64,000 bases of DNA from Apoda limacodes (GCA_946406115.1 OX291543.1:3350501-3414500), one strand, 5' to 3'. Counted from the first letter of the stretch, positions 40,623 through 51,660 are shown. Program-made: numbers and translations. The notes: generated by a model not told the origin, from the sequence alone.

Positions 40623-41019
40623 GTGAAGATACACTTCGCGGCGCCTCGCAGCGGACTTCATACAAACGAATTTCTCGTTTGTTTTTGAAATTTACTAATC
40701 AATCACTGTGAAATTTCTTAGTCATTATCCCAAGCCGAATACCTATGTCTGTGGTTTTTCTAAAATCTTGTAAAATGTTTTTATTTACAAAAAATCTTTT
40801 TTGAAACCATTTGTATGAAAAACTAGGATCCTGTATAACTTTTAAACTATAAAATTTAATAGAAAACTGGCACCCTGCAGACCTAGGACCAGGACCTATA
40901 TTTATTACTAGAACATGTCTGCAAAATTTCGTGGTGTTTGATCAGCAAGTGTCAAAAATAAGTGAGAAATTCTTTTGTATGAAGCACGCTGATAGGCGCT
41001 CCGAATCGTATTCTCTTAA
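40623..41019. mobile_element. TTAA-type MITE, family member 2
   Basis: Same interior wording as 34288-34621 (aagccgaatacctatgtctgtggttttt, tttgtatgaaaaactaggatcctg, tgtttgatcagcaagtgtcaaaaa). The right end ccgaatcgtattctc-TTAA is intact; the left end is degraded. Confidence 0.6.
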
Positions 41020-41685
41020 GTCTGTGTGCAACAAACTTTTCTGACACGGTGTATGGTCGCTACTGTCGTGTACCATTTTAATATAGCGACTCTAGTTTTG
41101 ATTTTTAACCACCGTTTAAGTTTGTTGCACTGTAAGTTATACAGGTAAAGATATTTTTTTTTTAATTTAAGAACACTTTTTTCGTACAAGAAAGTTGGCA
41201 ATTCCGTAGTCTATCTCATAGCTGTCGTAAATTATATTTTCTATTGTAGCAGTTAGTACTTTAGATTTTAATCAATTAGAATATAGAGAACCATTTCTTG
41301 ATCACTGGTGAAAACGATGAAACGCGAATTCAACTCTGCAAACAAAATCCAGATATATATATCCAGTATATCCAGATAGGGATGATTAAATCGGATGAAA
41401 TTTTTACCCATGGAAAAAACTTTGAGGTGAAAAATATTTTAGGACTAACTAACATAATGTTATAAATGTTAAGATTATTTAAAGTACTACAATATTTTTT
41501 ACCTTTAACTTAAAATTGGCATTACAAAATTTAAAAAAATCCAAAAAATTCCAATTATTGAAAAAAATTACGAAATTTGTCCATCCCTAGTTCCGATCAA
41601 CTGAAAAGTAAAAAGGATCCATTAATAAACTAAATTAAAATGATAATAAAATTCACCACTTTATTTATCTTATATATAATTATAT
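41020..41685. other. AT-rich non-coding stretch
   Basis: No coding or repeat feature is supported. Short direct repeats of atatatccag occur at 41352-41377. Confidence 0.35.
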
Positions 41686-41687
41686 AT

Positions 41688-41862
41688 ATAATTCTACTGT
41701 ACGTGTGTATGTCACTGTACTCCTCCTAAACAGCTAGACCGATTTGAATGATTTTTTTGTATGTGTTTGGGTGGTGCCCTGGGTGGTTTAGATTCACAAA
41801 TCAGCCCGGCAGATGGCGCTGCAGTCGGTAGACAACGTCTGCCGGGTCAGCTAGTGTAATAT
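41688..41862 (+). repeat. Lepidoptera repeat with gccgggtcagctagt tail
   Basis: Begins ataattctactgtacgtgtgtatg, includes actcctcctaaacagctagaccgattt and gcccggcagatggcgctgcag, and ends gtctgccgggtcagctagtg. Non-coding. Confidence 0.6.
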
Positions 41863-42454
41863 ATAAATGCAATATAAACCCTATGTAATAAAATTCAAAG
41901 TACCTACTATTATAATACATTGCTATTATAGACCGTCACTAATCGAGGCAGATTTGGACCAGTCATATCGTAGTAACTACTAATAGTGAGGTAACTCGGC
42001 TGTCTAGACAGGGCAGCGATGAGGTGCGGTGCGGTCCAGGGCGAGCTCCCTACCCCTATTTCGCAGGCGACCGTGCCGTAAGACCGCCAGTGCGCGCGGG
42101 TACTGTCTAAGTAGTGTGTCGTGTATCGCTAATAAAATCGCCACAAACATAATATGTGAAATAAGGTCCCTCAGTGTGTGCGTTTATTGCATGTTTGTAA
42201 ACAATTACTTTTATACTTATTCATTCCCGAACAACGTTTAGACAAAGAAAATATAATATTAGTACTAAGTCTGGAGGTATACGATAACTACATGAATAAT
42301 GATTATTTTGTGTTTCTATGTGTTCTTTGTTTTCAAATCAGATAATTTACGTAATAATAACTATGTCAATTCATAACATAATTTAGGGTAAATTTTATAT
42401 TACATAATTCCATTGTTGAGTAATAATAAAATATTTGTCGGTTCGGCATTTTTT

Positions 42455-43150
42455 GTTAAAAACCGGCCAAGTGCGAGTCGGACTCGCGCACCAAGGGTTC
42501 AGTACCATTTACGTAATTTACAAACACAAACAAAAAGTGTGCCACTAAGCGGTCACCTATCCAATTACTGTCCACGCGTGACGTTGCTTAACTTTGAATA
42601 CCGTTTCCAACAAACAAATGTGTTACTGATTCTCTTAATGATAATAGCTTAATGGCGCTGTAACGGTAACTAAATATGGTAAATGGCTCGGCCCGTCTAA
42701 CACTTAGCTGGTTTTTATTATTTGTTGTTATACTCACACACACTAAAATCACTGCAAGATAGAAGCTTGTTTGTGTTACTGTCTACAATAAGAAAGAGTT
42801 ATATCGGGCTTAGTCAGTGAATGGGTGGGTGACCGCTTAGCAGCACTTTTTGTTTTTGTACGTAAATTACGTAAAGAGTACTACTAACCAACGGTGCGAT
42901 TATAATGATACACATGTAAATTTACGTAATTTGCAAACACAAAAAAAAACAAAAAGTGTGCCGCTAACCCATTCACTTACTGACCTAGCCCGACGTTGCT
43001 TAACTTTGAAAATATTTTACAACAAACAAATATGTTACTGTTTCTCTTAATTATAGCTAGATGGCGCTGTAACGGTAAAAACGGTAAGATGCTAATGGCT
43101 CGGGACCGTCTCATACTTCGCCGGTTTTTATTATTTGGTTTTATACTTTA
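42455..43150. repeat. Composite of two copies of the aaaaccggccaagtg repeat, partly inverted
   Basis: atttacgtaattt-gcaaacacaaa...aaaagtgtgcc-ctaa...gacgttgcttaactttga...atggcgctgtaacggtaa occurs at 42508-42685 and 42915-43090. An inverted piece (gggtgaccgcttagcagcactttttgt) lies between at 42826-42860. The similar peptides on two open frames here are only a consequence of the repeat. Confidence 0.65.
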
Positions 43151-43239
43151 GAGTTCACACTATTTCTCACTGCATGATTGAAATTTGCATGTTTTTACGA
43201 TAAAGCAAGAACAACGAAAGTGTGTTTCTTGTATGGAGA

Positions 43240-43412
43240 ACCCACCTTAAATTTTTAACTTTTTATTATTTGTTACATAATCCCCCATTATAACACGCTG
43301 TGAAAAATTCGGCTCCTACCTATTTTGTTCTCAAAGATAGAATTCTTTAATGGTCAGACAGACAGACAGTAATAGTGCTCCGTTGGCACCCTTTGGCTAC
43401 GAAACCCTAAAA
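43240..43412 (-). repeat. aggttccgtacc repeat, inverted copy
   Basis: Ends ...cagacagacagtaatagtgctccgttggcaccctttggctacgaaaccctaaaa, the reverse of the family head. Confidence 0.55.
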
Positions 43413-43669
43413 ATAAATGAACGAGAGTATTATTCACTCGCTTCGGTTCGTCGAATATATTTAATCACGAAGGTAATATTTAATTAGAACTGACTACCTA
43501 ATAAACGTTGGCACATACACATGCATTAATTTGAATATAGAAACATTTCAATCTGTAAGAACGCACTTGCATTTTTTTTGTGACAACCCTGACACATTTT
43601 GAGTGTCTAGCCGCTTGTCGGCATTTTGCACCGAGACAAAGAAGTTCGCTCACTAATAGTAGTTATTAC

Positions 43670-43845
43670 GCTATGACATAGTCCACACGCGGGCCCATTG
43701 CGGATTGTGGGATTCACATACGTTTTTTTTTTTCTTGACGTATGCAGATTTCCTTACGATGTTTTCCTTCACCGAAAAGCCAGTGGTGTGAATAAAATCA
43801 ATGTATTTGAGAAATTAAGAACAAGACTCATTGGTATCTCCGCCA
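43670..43845 (+). repeat. Second copy of the repeat at 6806-7145
   Basis: catagtccacacgcgggcccattgcgga, ...ttccttacgatgttttccttcaccgaaaagccagtggtgtgaata. Confidence 0.7.
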
Positions 43846-44307
43846 TTCACCACCATGCCAACAAAAACAAAAAGCCTATACAACAAAATCATTGGTTTAC
43901 GTAAAAGTTCAAATAGAGGGCACGAATTTTTAAAACTTTGAAATCACAATAACATCAAAATCTGACAGCCCACACACTAAATACACAAATAAGAATACTA
44001 CGCTAAGTAAATCATTATAGGTATTTCAAGTTTCTACTCATGTATGACCCTAACATGGTGTATATAACTTATGCCATGTTTTAAAGATTTACCCCTGTTG
44101 TACCTTAACATAAAACTGACATATTTCGAGTGTCTACCCCTGTTTATCCCTATGATGATGTATCGCCACATTATAAGTTTCTACGCCAAATGGTACTCAC
44201 CAATGGTACAAAAATTCCTTATCATTTTACTAAAGTATTAAATAGCTTCTTTTGTGACTGACAACAATATTAACTATGTATTAAGTTAAGTAATCTTACA
44301 CGCAGTG

Positions 44308-44482
44308 TCAACACTGGGCAGCTGAGAGACGGCAGTTGGGGCAAGAGTCGTGATCTTCGAGCCAGCGTTTGATGCATTCCGAATGGAAGTTGTGCGTGCA
44401 CGGGAGCGACGTCAGACTGTGGTCCTTCAGCATTACATCGAAGCATATTGAACATTCTTCTAGAGACCACGAGCGCTGTCGG
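44308..44482 (-). CDS. RING-H2 gene exon 3
   Basis: Spacing C-x2-C-x14-C-x-H-x2-H-x2-C-x10-C-x2-C fits a RING-H2 exactly. The acceptor atattttcag^ccgac sits directly before it and a TGA follows the last cysteine by eight codons. The 66-codon frame overlapping it in another register is a shadow. Confidence 0.88.
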
Positions 44483-47400
44483 CTGAAAATATATGTTTCA
44501 TATTTTAGGTTTCTAATTTAAAATACAGAAGGCCGTTCACAAATGAGGTACCAATAACCACAAGTCCCTCAACCACACAATATCTATGATACTTATGCGC
44601 TCCTATATAGTACTAATCTTATTCCATAAAATCAATATATGGTAACCTATTTTTGTATAATTGCTGCTGGTCCTGCAAACGGTGATCTTCAAAATTTTGC
44701 ACACCCATTCTACAGTCCTGACCTGGCTCCCAATGACCTATTTCCAAACTTGAAAAAAGAACTTCGTAGGAAAAAGTTTTCAAGTGAAGAATAAGTGAAG
44801 GATGCAGTTTGGGCGTATTTTTCAGACATTTTTTTTTGGGTGTATACCTATTTGATTTAACCATATCGTCCATTGTTGCTTTTGATCTTAGGTCCGCCAA
44901 TACGCTCGCTACTCAAACAGTGATGTATACGCGAAGGCGACGCGCATGCGCAAATTGAATTTTTCTGAACATAGAACTAGTGGAGTAGCTTTCACTATGA
45001 TACTGATGTAATATTTTTTTTGTATCTTTTATTTTGCATGACTGATTTTTACCTCATATTTTATTTGATTATATATAACGCATATTTTAAAAAACAATGG
45101 TTTAAACGAAACGAATTTGCTGCTGCAATAAAAAAAGAACTAGGCTTCTAACAAACTTGAGGGGTGGCACTTCAAAATGAACCGTGACATTGTTCATAGG
45201 AATCCCACTCTTGCTCATGTCCTTGATGTTTTTAAAAATGAAATAGGAGTAGATGACTTATTTTTAAGGGCAAACATTCCATGGAGATTAACGAGGAAAT
45301 CAATTTTTGCATACAACGTTTAAAGAAAATTACAGTTGAAAACAGTCTTGAAATTACAGCGCCGTTAAAAAAAGTTTTATCTTTCTCGTATATTCAAGAC
45401 TTTAAATTTAATAAGTTAAGTATTAAATTTCACAAGTAAATGGACTCGTATGGTAGTAAATAGTAGAAGTCAATTGTACCATTCCAGTTCCACACCATGA
45501 ACGGTTAACATACCGGTTAAGAACAAACAAGATATGTAATAATCAGGAAGCATGTTCTGGTTCTTTGCATCTGTGGTTAAAAAAAAAACAAATTAGGCCA
45601 AGGTATACCAGCTACGCATAACAGAACTTCTTTTAGCGACAGTAGTGCCTGGCCAACGTTTTTGGGCTTTTAAGTTTTCCACGATGCAAGTTTTTAACCC
45701 CACCATTATCGCTAAGTTTTTAACCCCACCATTATCGCTAAGTTTTTAACCCCACCATTATCGCTAAGTAATCAATTTTTGTGTGGATGATTTTATAGAC
45801 GACTCGTAAGATTATACTAACTAAATGTCTAGCTCTAGCTTGATATACAACAAGTGAACTGACGACTGACCCCAAGATATATTCACTGTAAGATTTTTAG
45901 GTCCAATGATGATTCTGAAATAACTAAGGCTGGGTTGTACATACCAACTAACTTTAACGTGAAACGTGAACGTGCTGGTTTACGTCAAAGTTAGTTGGTG
46001 TTAGCCTAAGATATCCTAAACATTTTTAAGATTAAAACGTAAAACCACCATCAACTACCTAATTTAAATATTTCACCACCACCACAAGTACCAAGCATAC
46101 AAACACTATCCGTACAAGTAAAGCTCAAAACACACATGGCAGTAACTTGCAAAATAGCTACTTGCATGCCCATATGCATGCAGCATCGCGTGTATTCACA
46201 CTTGCCTTTTGGCATGCACTTGACGGGGAGCTGCGTTGCTCTTTGCATGCCAAAAAACTAAATATCGTGCAAGTAACTAGCATGCCATTTTGCGAACTGC
46301 TGGCAGATGTATTTTGGGCTTAATGATTCCAAATATAATTTTCTACTGTAACTTTACATCCATAAACAAAATATATAGAGGTATCAATCAACACAGCCTG
46401 TACAAGGTTAAGTCAAAAACGGTAATTTGGAAATCGTCATTAAAATCGATGCAAAGACTTTTGGAATTAAGAGCAGGAGGATTTAAAATTTTGAAGCTGT
46501 TGTAGCATACGGACGGATTGTCATGACAAAATTATAATGGTTTCTTTTCGCTATTTAGATAAGGAACCTTAAAAATCGATAAGACTGTAGCTACTCTGGT
46601 ATAATCTGTTATTACGCATCACCAATCCGAGAGATTTTTGAAAAAAGTTATATAATAATGTAACTGTAAATAACTGCCTAATTTTTCACGTTTGTATGAG
46701 GGCCGCAAAACATGACGATGCATTTTCAATTTAGCGGACAGTAGGTATACCACTTTTGCACAATGCCCTTTATAAATTTCTTACAACAAAGCAACAAGCA
46801 TGTGTGCCTTATTAAATTACATCAGCGTTTTTCGTACTAAAATAAAATAGTTGAAATACCGATATGTTTTGTAAAGGCTGTAATAATGGTATAATACAAC
46901 ACAATAATACCACTGCCATACATCAGTATAAGTACTAATAATTTTCTGTCATTTAATTATTACCATGCACACGTGAGAAAACAATACCAGTTGAAGACTT
47001 TTAAAAAATACCGCTTACAGTTCCTAGTATTAAAGGTAAAAATAAAAAGCTCTCATGTAAAAAATTAAGGGATTTTGAAAAAAAAAAGCCATGCGCTCAC
47101 CGTAGTTTTTACATTTCAAACATCTCATACCCATAAACATGTTAAAATATTTTAACAAATTTGTCATTGGAATCATAAAATCTAGATAAAACACAAGTTA
47201 ACACTACTGAGACATATATTCAAAATAAACATGCTTATTCGATAAATTATACTATAACCATTTTAAATACTCTAAAAAACCAAGTAATAAAAGAAACACA
47301 GCTTTCTTACAAATTTTTTCTTCTGATTGATCCACGTCTACGAGTTTCATCTCTGTAATTTAGATATACAGTTTAATTATATTACAAACTGCATATATGA

Positions 47401-49081
47401 TACGTACCGTGTTACAAAATCGTTCATGTTATAATAGTTAAAGGTTTAAATGCTTACATTGAAGTGTCAACCCTTAATCTATCCGTAACGTTTCCAAGTC
47501 CTGACAAATCTTGACTATTTCTAGTTAAATGCGGCTCACTGGAATTAACTTGTAATACTTCGAAATCATATTCCTCAAAGTCGCTGCTTGTTGTATCGGT
47601 ATCAGATTGTTCTAATTCATCACTACTCCCATCGCTCCTTAAATAATCAGTTACTACATTGAAATCAGAGAGATGAGCATTAAAATCTTGAGTAACAACT
47701 CTAGACATTGGATTATCCAAAACTGTTTCTTAAATGTCAATAAGGCTTAAAAAAATTTGCATCATGGGGATATCATAATTATCTTTCCTAAATAATTAAA
47801 AGTGCTATCATTTGCATTAATAATGCCACTATCAATATGTAGTCTAAATGCATCACCACTTTCTAAATAATCAGCTATTACATAGAGGTGCATTAACTTC
47901 TTGAGTAACAGTCATTGACGAATCAGTTACTACATTGATATCAGAGAGAGAGAGAGAAAGGAAGAGGAGTGTTAACTTTCTGAGTAACAACGAAAGAAAA
48001 AAAACACTATTTAGTAAAAGACATTGAATAATCAGCTACTAGAGATTGTTTTCGTACTAATTCGTTGTCTTCAAAATTTCGATAAGGCTTGATAAAATTT
48101 GAATTGGGGAAGTAATATTACAATCATTATCTATTCCTTCATAATTGGAGATTGTGTTATTTGTAGTAACAATAACAGTATCAATTAATTCATAATTATT
48201 AGTATTTCAATTTCTATTAAAGTTACTGTTCCAGCGGCTGTATTCCGTAAAATGACAGTTAACAATTCTCGTTTGAAATTTTAAAATGACGTATGAAATT
48301 CATCGATTGTCGCGAAACCGCAATGTATATCTTATTTCTTTCAAAAAAGGTTAGCAATCTTTTAACGGAATCGACCCGCAGAACCATCACATTTTTAAAT
48401 GTGGCACCACATGTCTGTTTAATCACCAACAATATCATCATTCACTATACTTATTTCCATATCAATGTTACTATTGTCGTCACCATCGATATCAGAGTTC
48501 ATGGGGTTACATCCATATAATCTCTTATATCGCTTCAACTATTATTACTACTACTATCATATTAAAGGGGCGTTTTGTTGACAAGCATTGAGAGCTACAA
48601 CATCGCATAGGCATTGAAATCGGTTTGTTCACCAAATGTCAACAAACAATATGGCCGTTCACTATCTGACTGCGCATCCACTACTCTACCTCACGAGCAT
48701 GTGTAGCCAATGCGTTAAATGCGGTCCGGAAGTGACATCATAGCGCATTCAGTTTTAGACTACAAAACGATCGAATGTGCGCATAGACAGCATTGAGCGC
48801 ATTCAATGCGTATAATAATAATCAACTAAACGCCCCTTAAAACTCCATAAACGTGTCGCTATCACTGTGAGGATTTACATGAATGATTGCATCTGTTGTC
48901 ATGTTTTAAAAGGTATCAGAGTATCCGGATCCGGATCCATTGTGCACTGATCACTGTCATCTGATCTATCGTTTAAATAGTTCTTACCTTTATTTTGTGT
49001 TCTGTATCTATTGAAATAAAAAATGAATATGAGATGAGAAAAATAGATGATTACAACAATAAAATTAATGATAATGAACAT
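44308..49081 (-). CDS. Small membrane-anchored RING-H2 E3 ubiquitin ligase (3 exons)
   Basis: Exons, in order of transcription, are 49081-48988, 47722-47458 and 44482-44308 on the minus strand (534 nt, 177 codons plus stop), all with matching phases. Exon 1 starts MFIIINFIVVIIYFSHLIFI, a signal-anchor helix followed by a basic stretch (NRYRTQNK). Exon 2 encodes an acidic, serine/threonine-rich linker (SDELEQSDTDTTSSDFEEY). Exon 3 carries a complete C3H2C3 RING-H2 finger (ECSIC, CTHNFHSEC, CPNC) just before the stop. The family transfers ubiquitin from an E2 to target proteins; the anchor suggests action at an internal or surface membrane. Donors are aaag^gtaaga and caat^gtaagc, acceptors aaacag^tttt and tttcag^ccga. 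Exon 3 is firm; exons 1 and 2 are inferred from phase and composition, and further exons could exist. Orthologue not named. Confidence 0.65.
44690..44860 (+). pseudogene. mariner transposase C-terminal fragment
   Basis: HPFYSPDLAPNDLFPNLKKE... from 44702 matches the block that holds the third Asp (DD34D) of mariner transposases, as in SETMAR. A TAA after FSSEE and frame loss show that it is dead. It lies in intron 2 of the RING gene, opposite strand. Confidence 0.75.
44865..45070 (+). repeat. Repeat unit shared with 49205-49695
   Basis: tcgtccattgttgcttttgatcttaggtccgccaatacgctc ... ctagtggagtagctttcactatg...ttttgcatgac. The second copy at 49205 has the same wording but is split by a 280-bp MITE. 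Confidence 0.75.
45174..45439 (+). pseudogene. Unidentified coding relic in two overlapping frames
   Basis: One frame reads MNRDIVHRNPTLAHVLDVF... to a TAA at about 45321. A second, overlapping frame from ATG 45281 (MEINEEINFCIQRLKK...) runs to TAA 45437-45439. Both look protein-like in composition and could be one transposon-derived protein broken by a frameshift. I do not recognise it. Confidence 0.3.
45690..45767 (+). repeat. 26-bp tandem repeat, 3 perfect copies
   Basis: gtttttaaccccaccattat-cgctaa repeated three times without a mismatch (45690-45715, 45716-45741, 45742-45767), implying a recent expansion. Confidence 0.95.
45925..46009. mobile_element. Mini hairpin MITE (85 bp)
   Basis: taaggctgggttgtacat-accaactaactttaacgt faces acgtcaaagttagttggtgttagcctaa, an almost pure hairpin related to 36799-37086. 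Confidence 0.65.
46119..46322. mobile_element. MITE with long inverted ends (204 bp)
   Basis: taaagctcaaaacacacatggcag at the left is the inverse of ctgctggcagatgtattttgggctta at the right. Both arms continue with a ttgcaaaat / cttgcatgc theme. Non-coding; it lies in intron 2 of the RING gene. Confidence 0.7.
46323..47457. other. Intron 2 of the RING gene, unassigned part
   Basis: AT-rich. The 71-codon frame at 46290-46505 partly overlaps the MITE and has no motif. Nothing else is recognised. Confidence 0.35.
47458..47722 (-). CDS. RING-H2 gene exon 2
   Basis: Open throughout, acidic and rich in Ser/Asp. Reading past the donor would stop two bases later (caat^gtaagc). Degenerate duplicates of its 5' half lie upstream at 47840-48060. 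Confidence 0.62.
47840..48060 (-). pseudogene. Degenerate tandem copies of RING-gene exon 2 sequence
   Basis: The exon segment taaataatcagttactacattg...ttgagtaacaactctagacattgga (47640-47712) recurs as ctaaataatcagctattacatag...ttgagtaacagtcattgac (47862-47923). It recurs again as aatcagttactacattgatatcag...tgagtaacaacg (47931-47990), with a (GA)n run inside. No open frame remains. Confidence 0.55.
48565..48836. mobile_element. MITE with GGGGCGTTT ends in RING intron 1
   Basis: TTA-aaggggcgttttgttga at the left faces tcaactaaacgcccc-TTA at the right. The interior repeats gcgcattcaatgcg motifs. GGGCGTTT ends and TTA flanks resemble PIF/Harbinger MITEs. Confidence 0.65.
48988..49081 (-). CDS. 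RING-H2 gene exon 1 (membrane anchor)
   Basis: ATG followed by about 24 hydrophobic residues, then a basic stop-transfer-like stretch, with a strong donor (ataaag^gtaagaac). The one leftover base joins the next exon in frame. Confidence 0.55.
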
Positions 49082-49204
49082 CAGTTATCAGAATGATTGC
49101 TGTTTTTATGTAAATCTTCTAATTCGATTGGCTACTCACGTCATACAAAAACAGTGGTAAAATTTAAAACCGACATGTTGTCACCATATTTAACTTTAAT
49201 TTAT

Positions 49205-49695
49205 GAACATCGTCCATTGCTATTTTTGATCTTAGGTTCGCCAATACGCTCACTAGTCAACCAGTAATGAATATGTCGCAGCCATCTGTTTTAATTAGTC
49301 AGTTAATTGGGCGCCAAGGCAGATAGTTAAGTATGGAAAAGAAATTATCACAAAACTGAACAGACTATTATATAAAACTTGACTGGAACGCTCTGCTCGT
49401 TTTGCTCGCTTCGCATCTACGTTGACACAAGAGAAACTGAACCTAAACCAACATACATGACTTATAGCGCGATTTCTGTTCCTTTCTTTTCCATACTTAA
49501 CGTTCTGCCTAGGCGTTCAAATAACTGACTAATTAAAACAGGTGGTTGCGACATATACAATCACCTAAATTGAAGCTGCGTAGGGTGATTTTAGAGGAAC
49601 AGAACTAGTAGAGTAGCTTTCACTATGTAACTGAGCTAATATTTTTTTTTTGTCTTTTGTTTTGCATGACAGATTTCTATGTCATTGTATATTTA
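49205..49695 (+). repeat. Second copy of the 44865-45070 unit, split by a MITE
   Basis: Left part 49205-49273 (tcgtccattgctatttttgatc...), right part 49556-49695 (tacaatcacc...gaactagtagagtagctttcactatg...ttttgcatgacag). Confidence 0.75.
49274..49553. mobile_element. MITE with 71-bp terminal inverted repeats (280 bp)
   Basis: tgtcgcagccatctgttttaatta... and the inverted right end pair over 71 bp with about 8 differences by eye. TA flanks both sides (49272-49273 and 49554-49555), the Tc1/mariner target. No coding capacity. Confidence 0.85.
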
Positions 49696-50156
49696 ATTAT
49701 ATATGTATAAGTATATAATCGATATAAATATGTGTTACTAAATATGTAATACATTTAATTAGATTCAATGTATTTAGCGAAATATCGACCCATCACTGAC
49801 TTGCAAATATTTCAAAAAATACTTGGCGTGCTGACAGCCAATAAGAAAGGATTTTACGACACTAAGGACGACACTAAAAAAGGCGGGATTAAGGCAGTGG
49901 TGCTCAAACTTGAACTGGTGGCGATCTACCTCAATATTGTTCGACTATGTTCGATCGACTCTGAGAGGCCGCAAGTGTGTGTGATGCAGGATTGTCGTCT
50001 AGGTAGGGTGCAAATGTATAGATATTAGTTTTACCCCACAATATGCTTTTTTTAGTCAAGGTAAGTGTAGGTCTCCTCTAATACATCAATGACAAACCTC
50101 TTTATTATTCGAAATTGCGAGTATATTGCGTGTTACGAAACAGAAGAGTTCTAGTT

Positions 50157-51660
50157 TTAAACTTTAAATAGTGACTTTTTATGTTGAAGCGTGGCACTGC
50201 ATGTCCTGAGCATACTTTTCATAAGACGGTACGCTAATCGCAAGCATGATGAAAAATATTCGTTAGTTAATCGATTGCGATATTTTGACTTAATTATCTT
50301 CCTTTCAGAAAATCCAGACTCGCACAAGTAAGTTGACCCAAACATTGCCGACACAGTTGAAGGGCGATTTGCCTTAGATTCGGATATTTATCTTCAGATA
50401 TAAAAGACCAGAACTTTGTATCAGATGCTGTGGCTTTGAGATGAAGGTATATCTTTTGAAATCTGCAATAACTCATTTTCAACAGAACATGAGTCCATAT
50501 TAAATTGACTTGTTATTTCAGTAGCTAAATACTCAATGTTTATACACGAAAAAAAACACTCATAATTGATGTGATATTTGCCAACTTACTGAAATCATAA
50601 AAACATGTTTTAAATTGACCCAAAATCTTACTAATATTATAAATGTGAAAGTTTTTTTGGATGGATGTTTATTAATTACTCTTTCACGATTCAACCACTG
50701 GACGGATCGGGATGAAACTTGGCATACATATAGGTTAGGTCCTAGAATAGCATATAGGCTACTTTTTATCCCAAAATTCCCGCGGGAATAACTATAACCG
50801 AGCTTAAACGAACTATAGCTAAAGCTACAGCTTAATATAGCAAACTTCATTAGTGTAATTAAGGAGTAAATAACAGTCGCCGATAACCGAATTTAGGGCG
50901 GGCTAATTAAGAAGTAAATCACATTATTAATACTGAGATTAAATAAAGGAGTTCCACGCCGATAACCGAATTTAGGGCGGGCAGAGCCGCTGGCAAAGTC
51001 TTGTATTTAATAATTCTGCCTCATAAATATGATAATTAAGCTGAGAAATCTTTGCTATCAAAGACAGAATATGTTTCAGATCCTTTCTTTTCATTTGATC
51101 TATCATAAGTTGAAACTTGCTTTTGAATGCGTTTATTGCGCTTTTCATCTCAATAATAGTTTTTTCTTTACCTTGAAGCTCCAAGTTAAGTGTTTAAATG
51201 CATTGTCATTTTACGTGTTTCATTATCTGACTGTCATCACCTCTTTGGTCCAGAAAAGCTGTTATTTCGGGCAATAATTCTTGAAACCTTTCAAGGAATT
51301 TGCCGCAACTCAACCACCTGACGTCCGTGTGAAGATCTAAATCGGTGTGTTCAGCTAACTCACTATCTTCCAACTGCAATTTGAAGAGTCGTCATTGCAA
51401 ACTACGTGCACGGATGGAATTCACAATTTTTATTGCAAGCTCATAATCTCCTTCATGTTTAGAACTTTTGAACACAAAACTTGTATTGTAGTATACATTT
51501 ATAATGCAATGGAAGGAGAAAACTGAAAGGAAATCATTATTAACTCGAAACAATGCCACAAAACCGTTTTTGTTTTCAGTCATCGCTGGTGTAAAGAAAG
51601 TTAAGAGGGGGCTATTCTGGCCCAATTGCGGATCGAATAAATTTCAGAAGTTCATTCATT
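50157..51660 (-). pseudogene. hAT transposase relic (GTF2IRD2/ZBED-like group)
   Basis: Read downwards on the minus strand: FTPAMTENKNGFVALF and FSFHCII (51600-51500), VNSIRARSLQ (to 51392), LQGKEKTIIEM.SAINAFKSK (51184-51000), FWSFISEDKYPNLRQIALQL (50420-50360), then FGSTYLCESGFSERKIIKS with the hAT dimerisation motif and CLRLA (50340-50230). Frames shift several times and a 380-bp repeat (50625-51010) is inserted, so it is not functional. Confidence 0.8.
50625..51010 (+). repeat. tactaatattataaatg repeat inserted in the hAT relic
   Basis: Begins ttactaatattataaatgtgaaagt, contains ggatgaaacttggcatacatataggtt and ggctactttttatccc, and ends with gccgataaccgaatttagggcgggc twice (50880 and 50960), then cagagccgctggcaaagtctt. 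The internal duplication of the 3' end is unusual for the family. Confidence 0.75.

Noticed and set aside
41688..41862. Definite Helitron
   Set aside because: The CTAGT-like end is suggestive, but I could not see the expected hairpin just before it, nor a TC start at an A/T insertion site, so I left it as a dispersed repeat.
42413..43050. Two frames sharing an LRNLQTQ...KSVPL-like peptide, which might suggest a gene family
   Set aside because: The shared peptide comes from two copies of the same dispersed non-coding repeat.
44270..44470. 66-codon minus frame (MVSRRMFNMLRC...)
   Set aside because: It is a different register of the RING-H2 exon; the register with the cysteine/histidine spacing is the real one.
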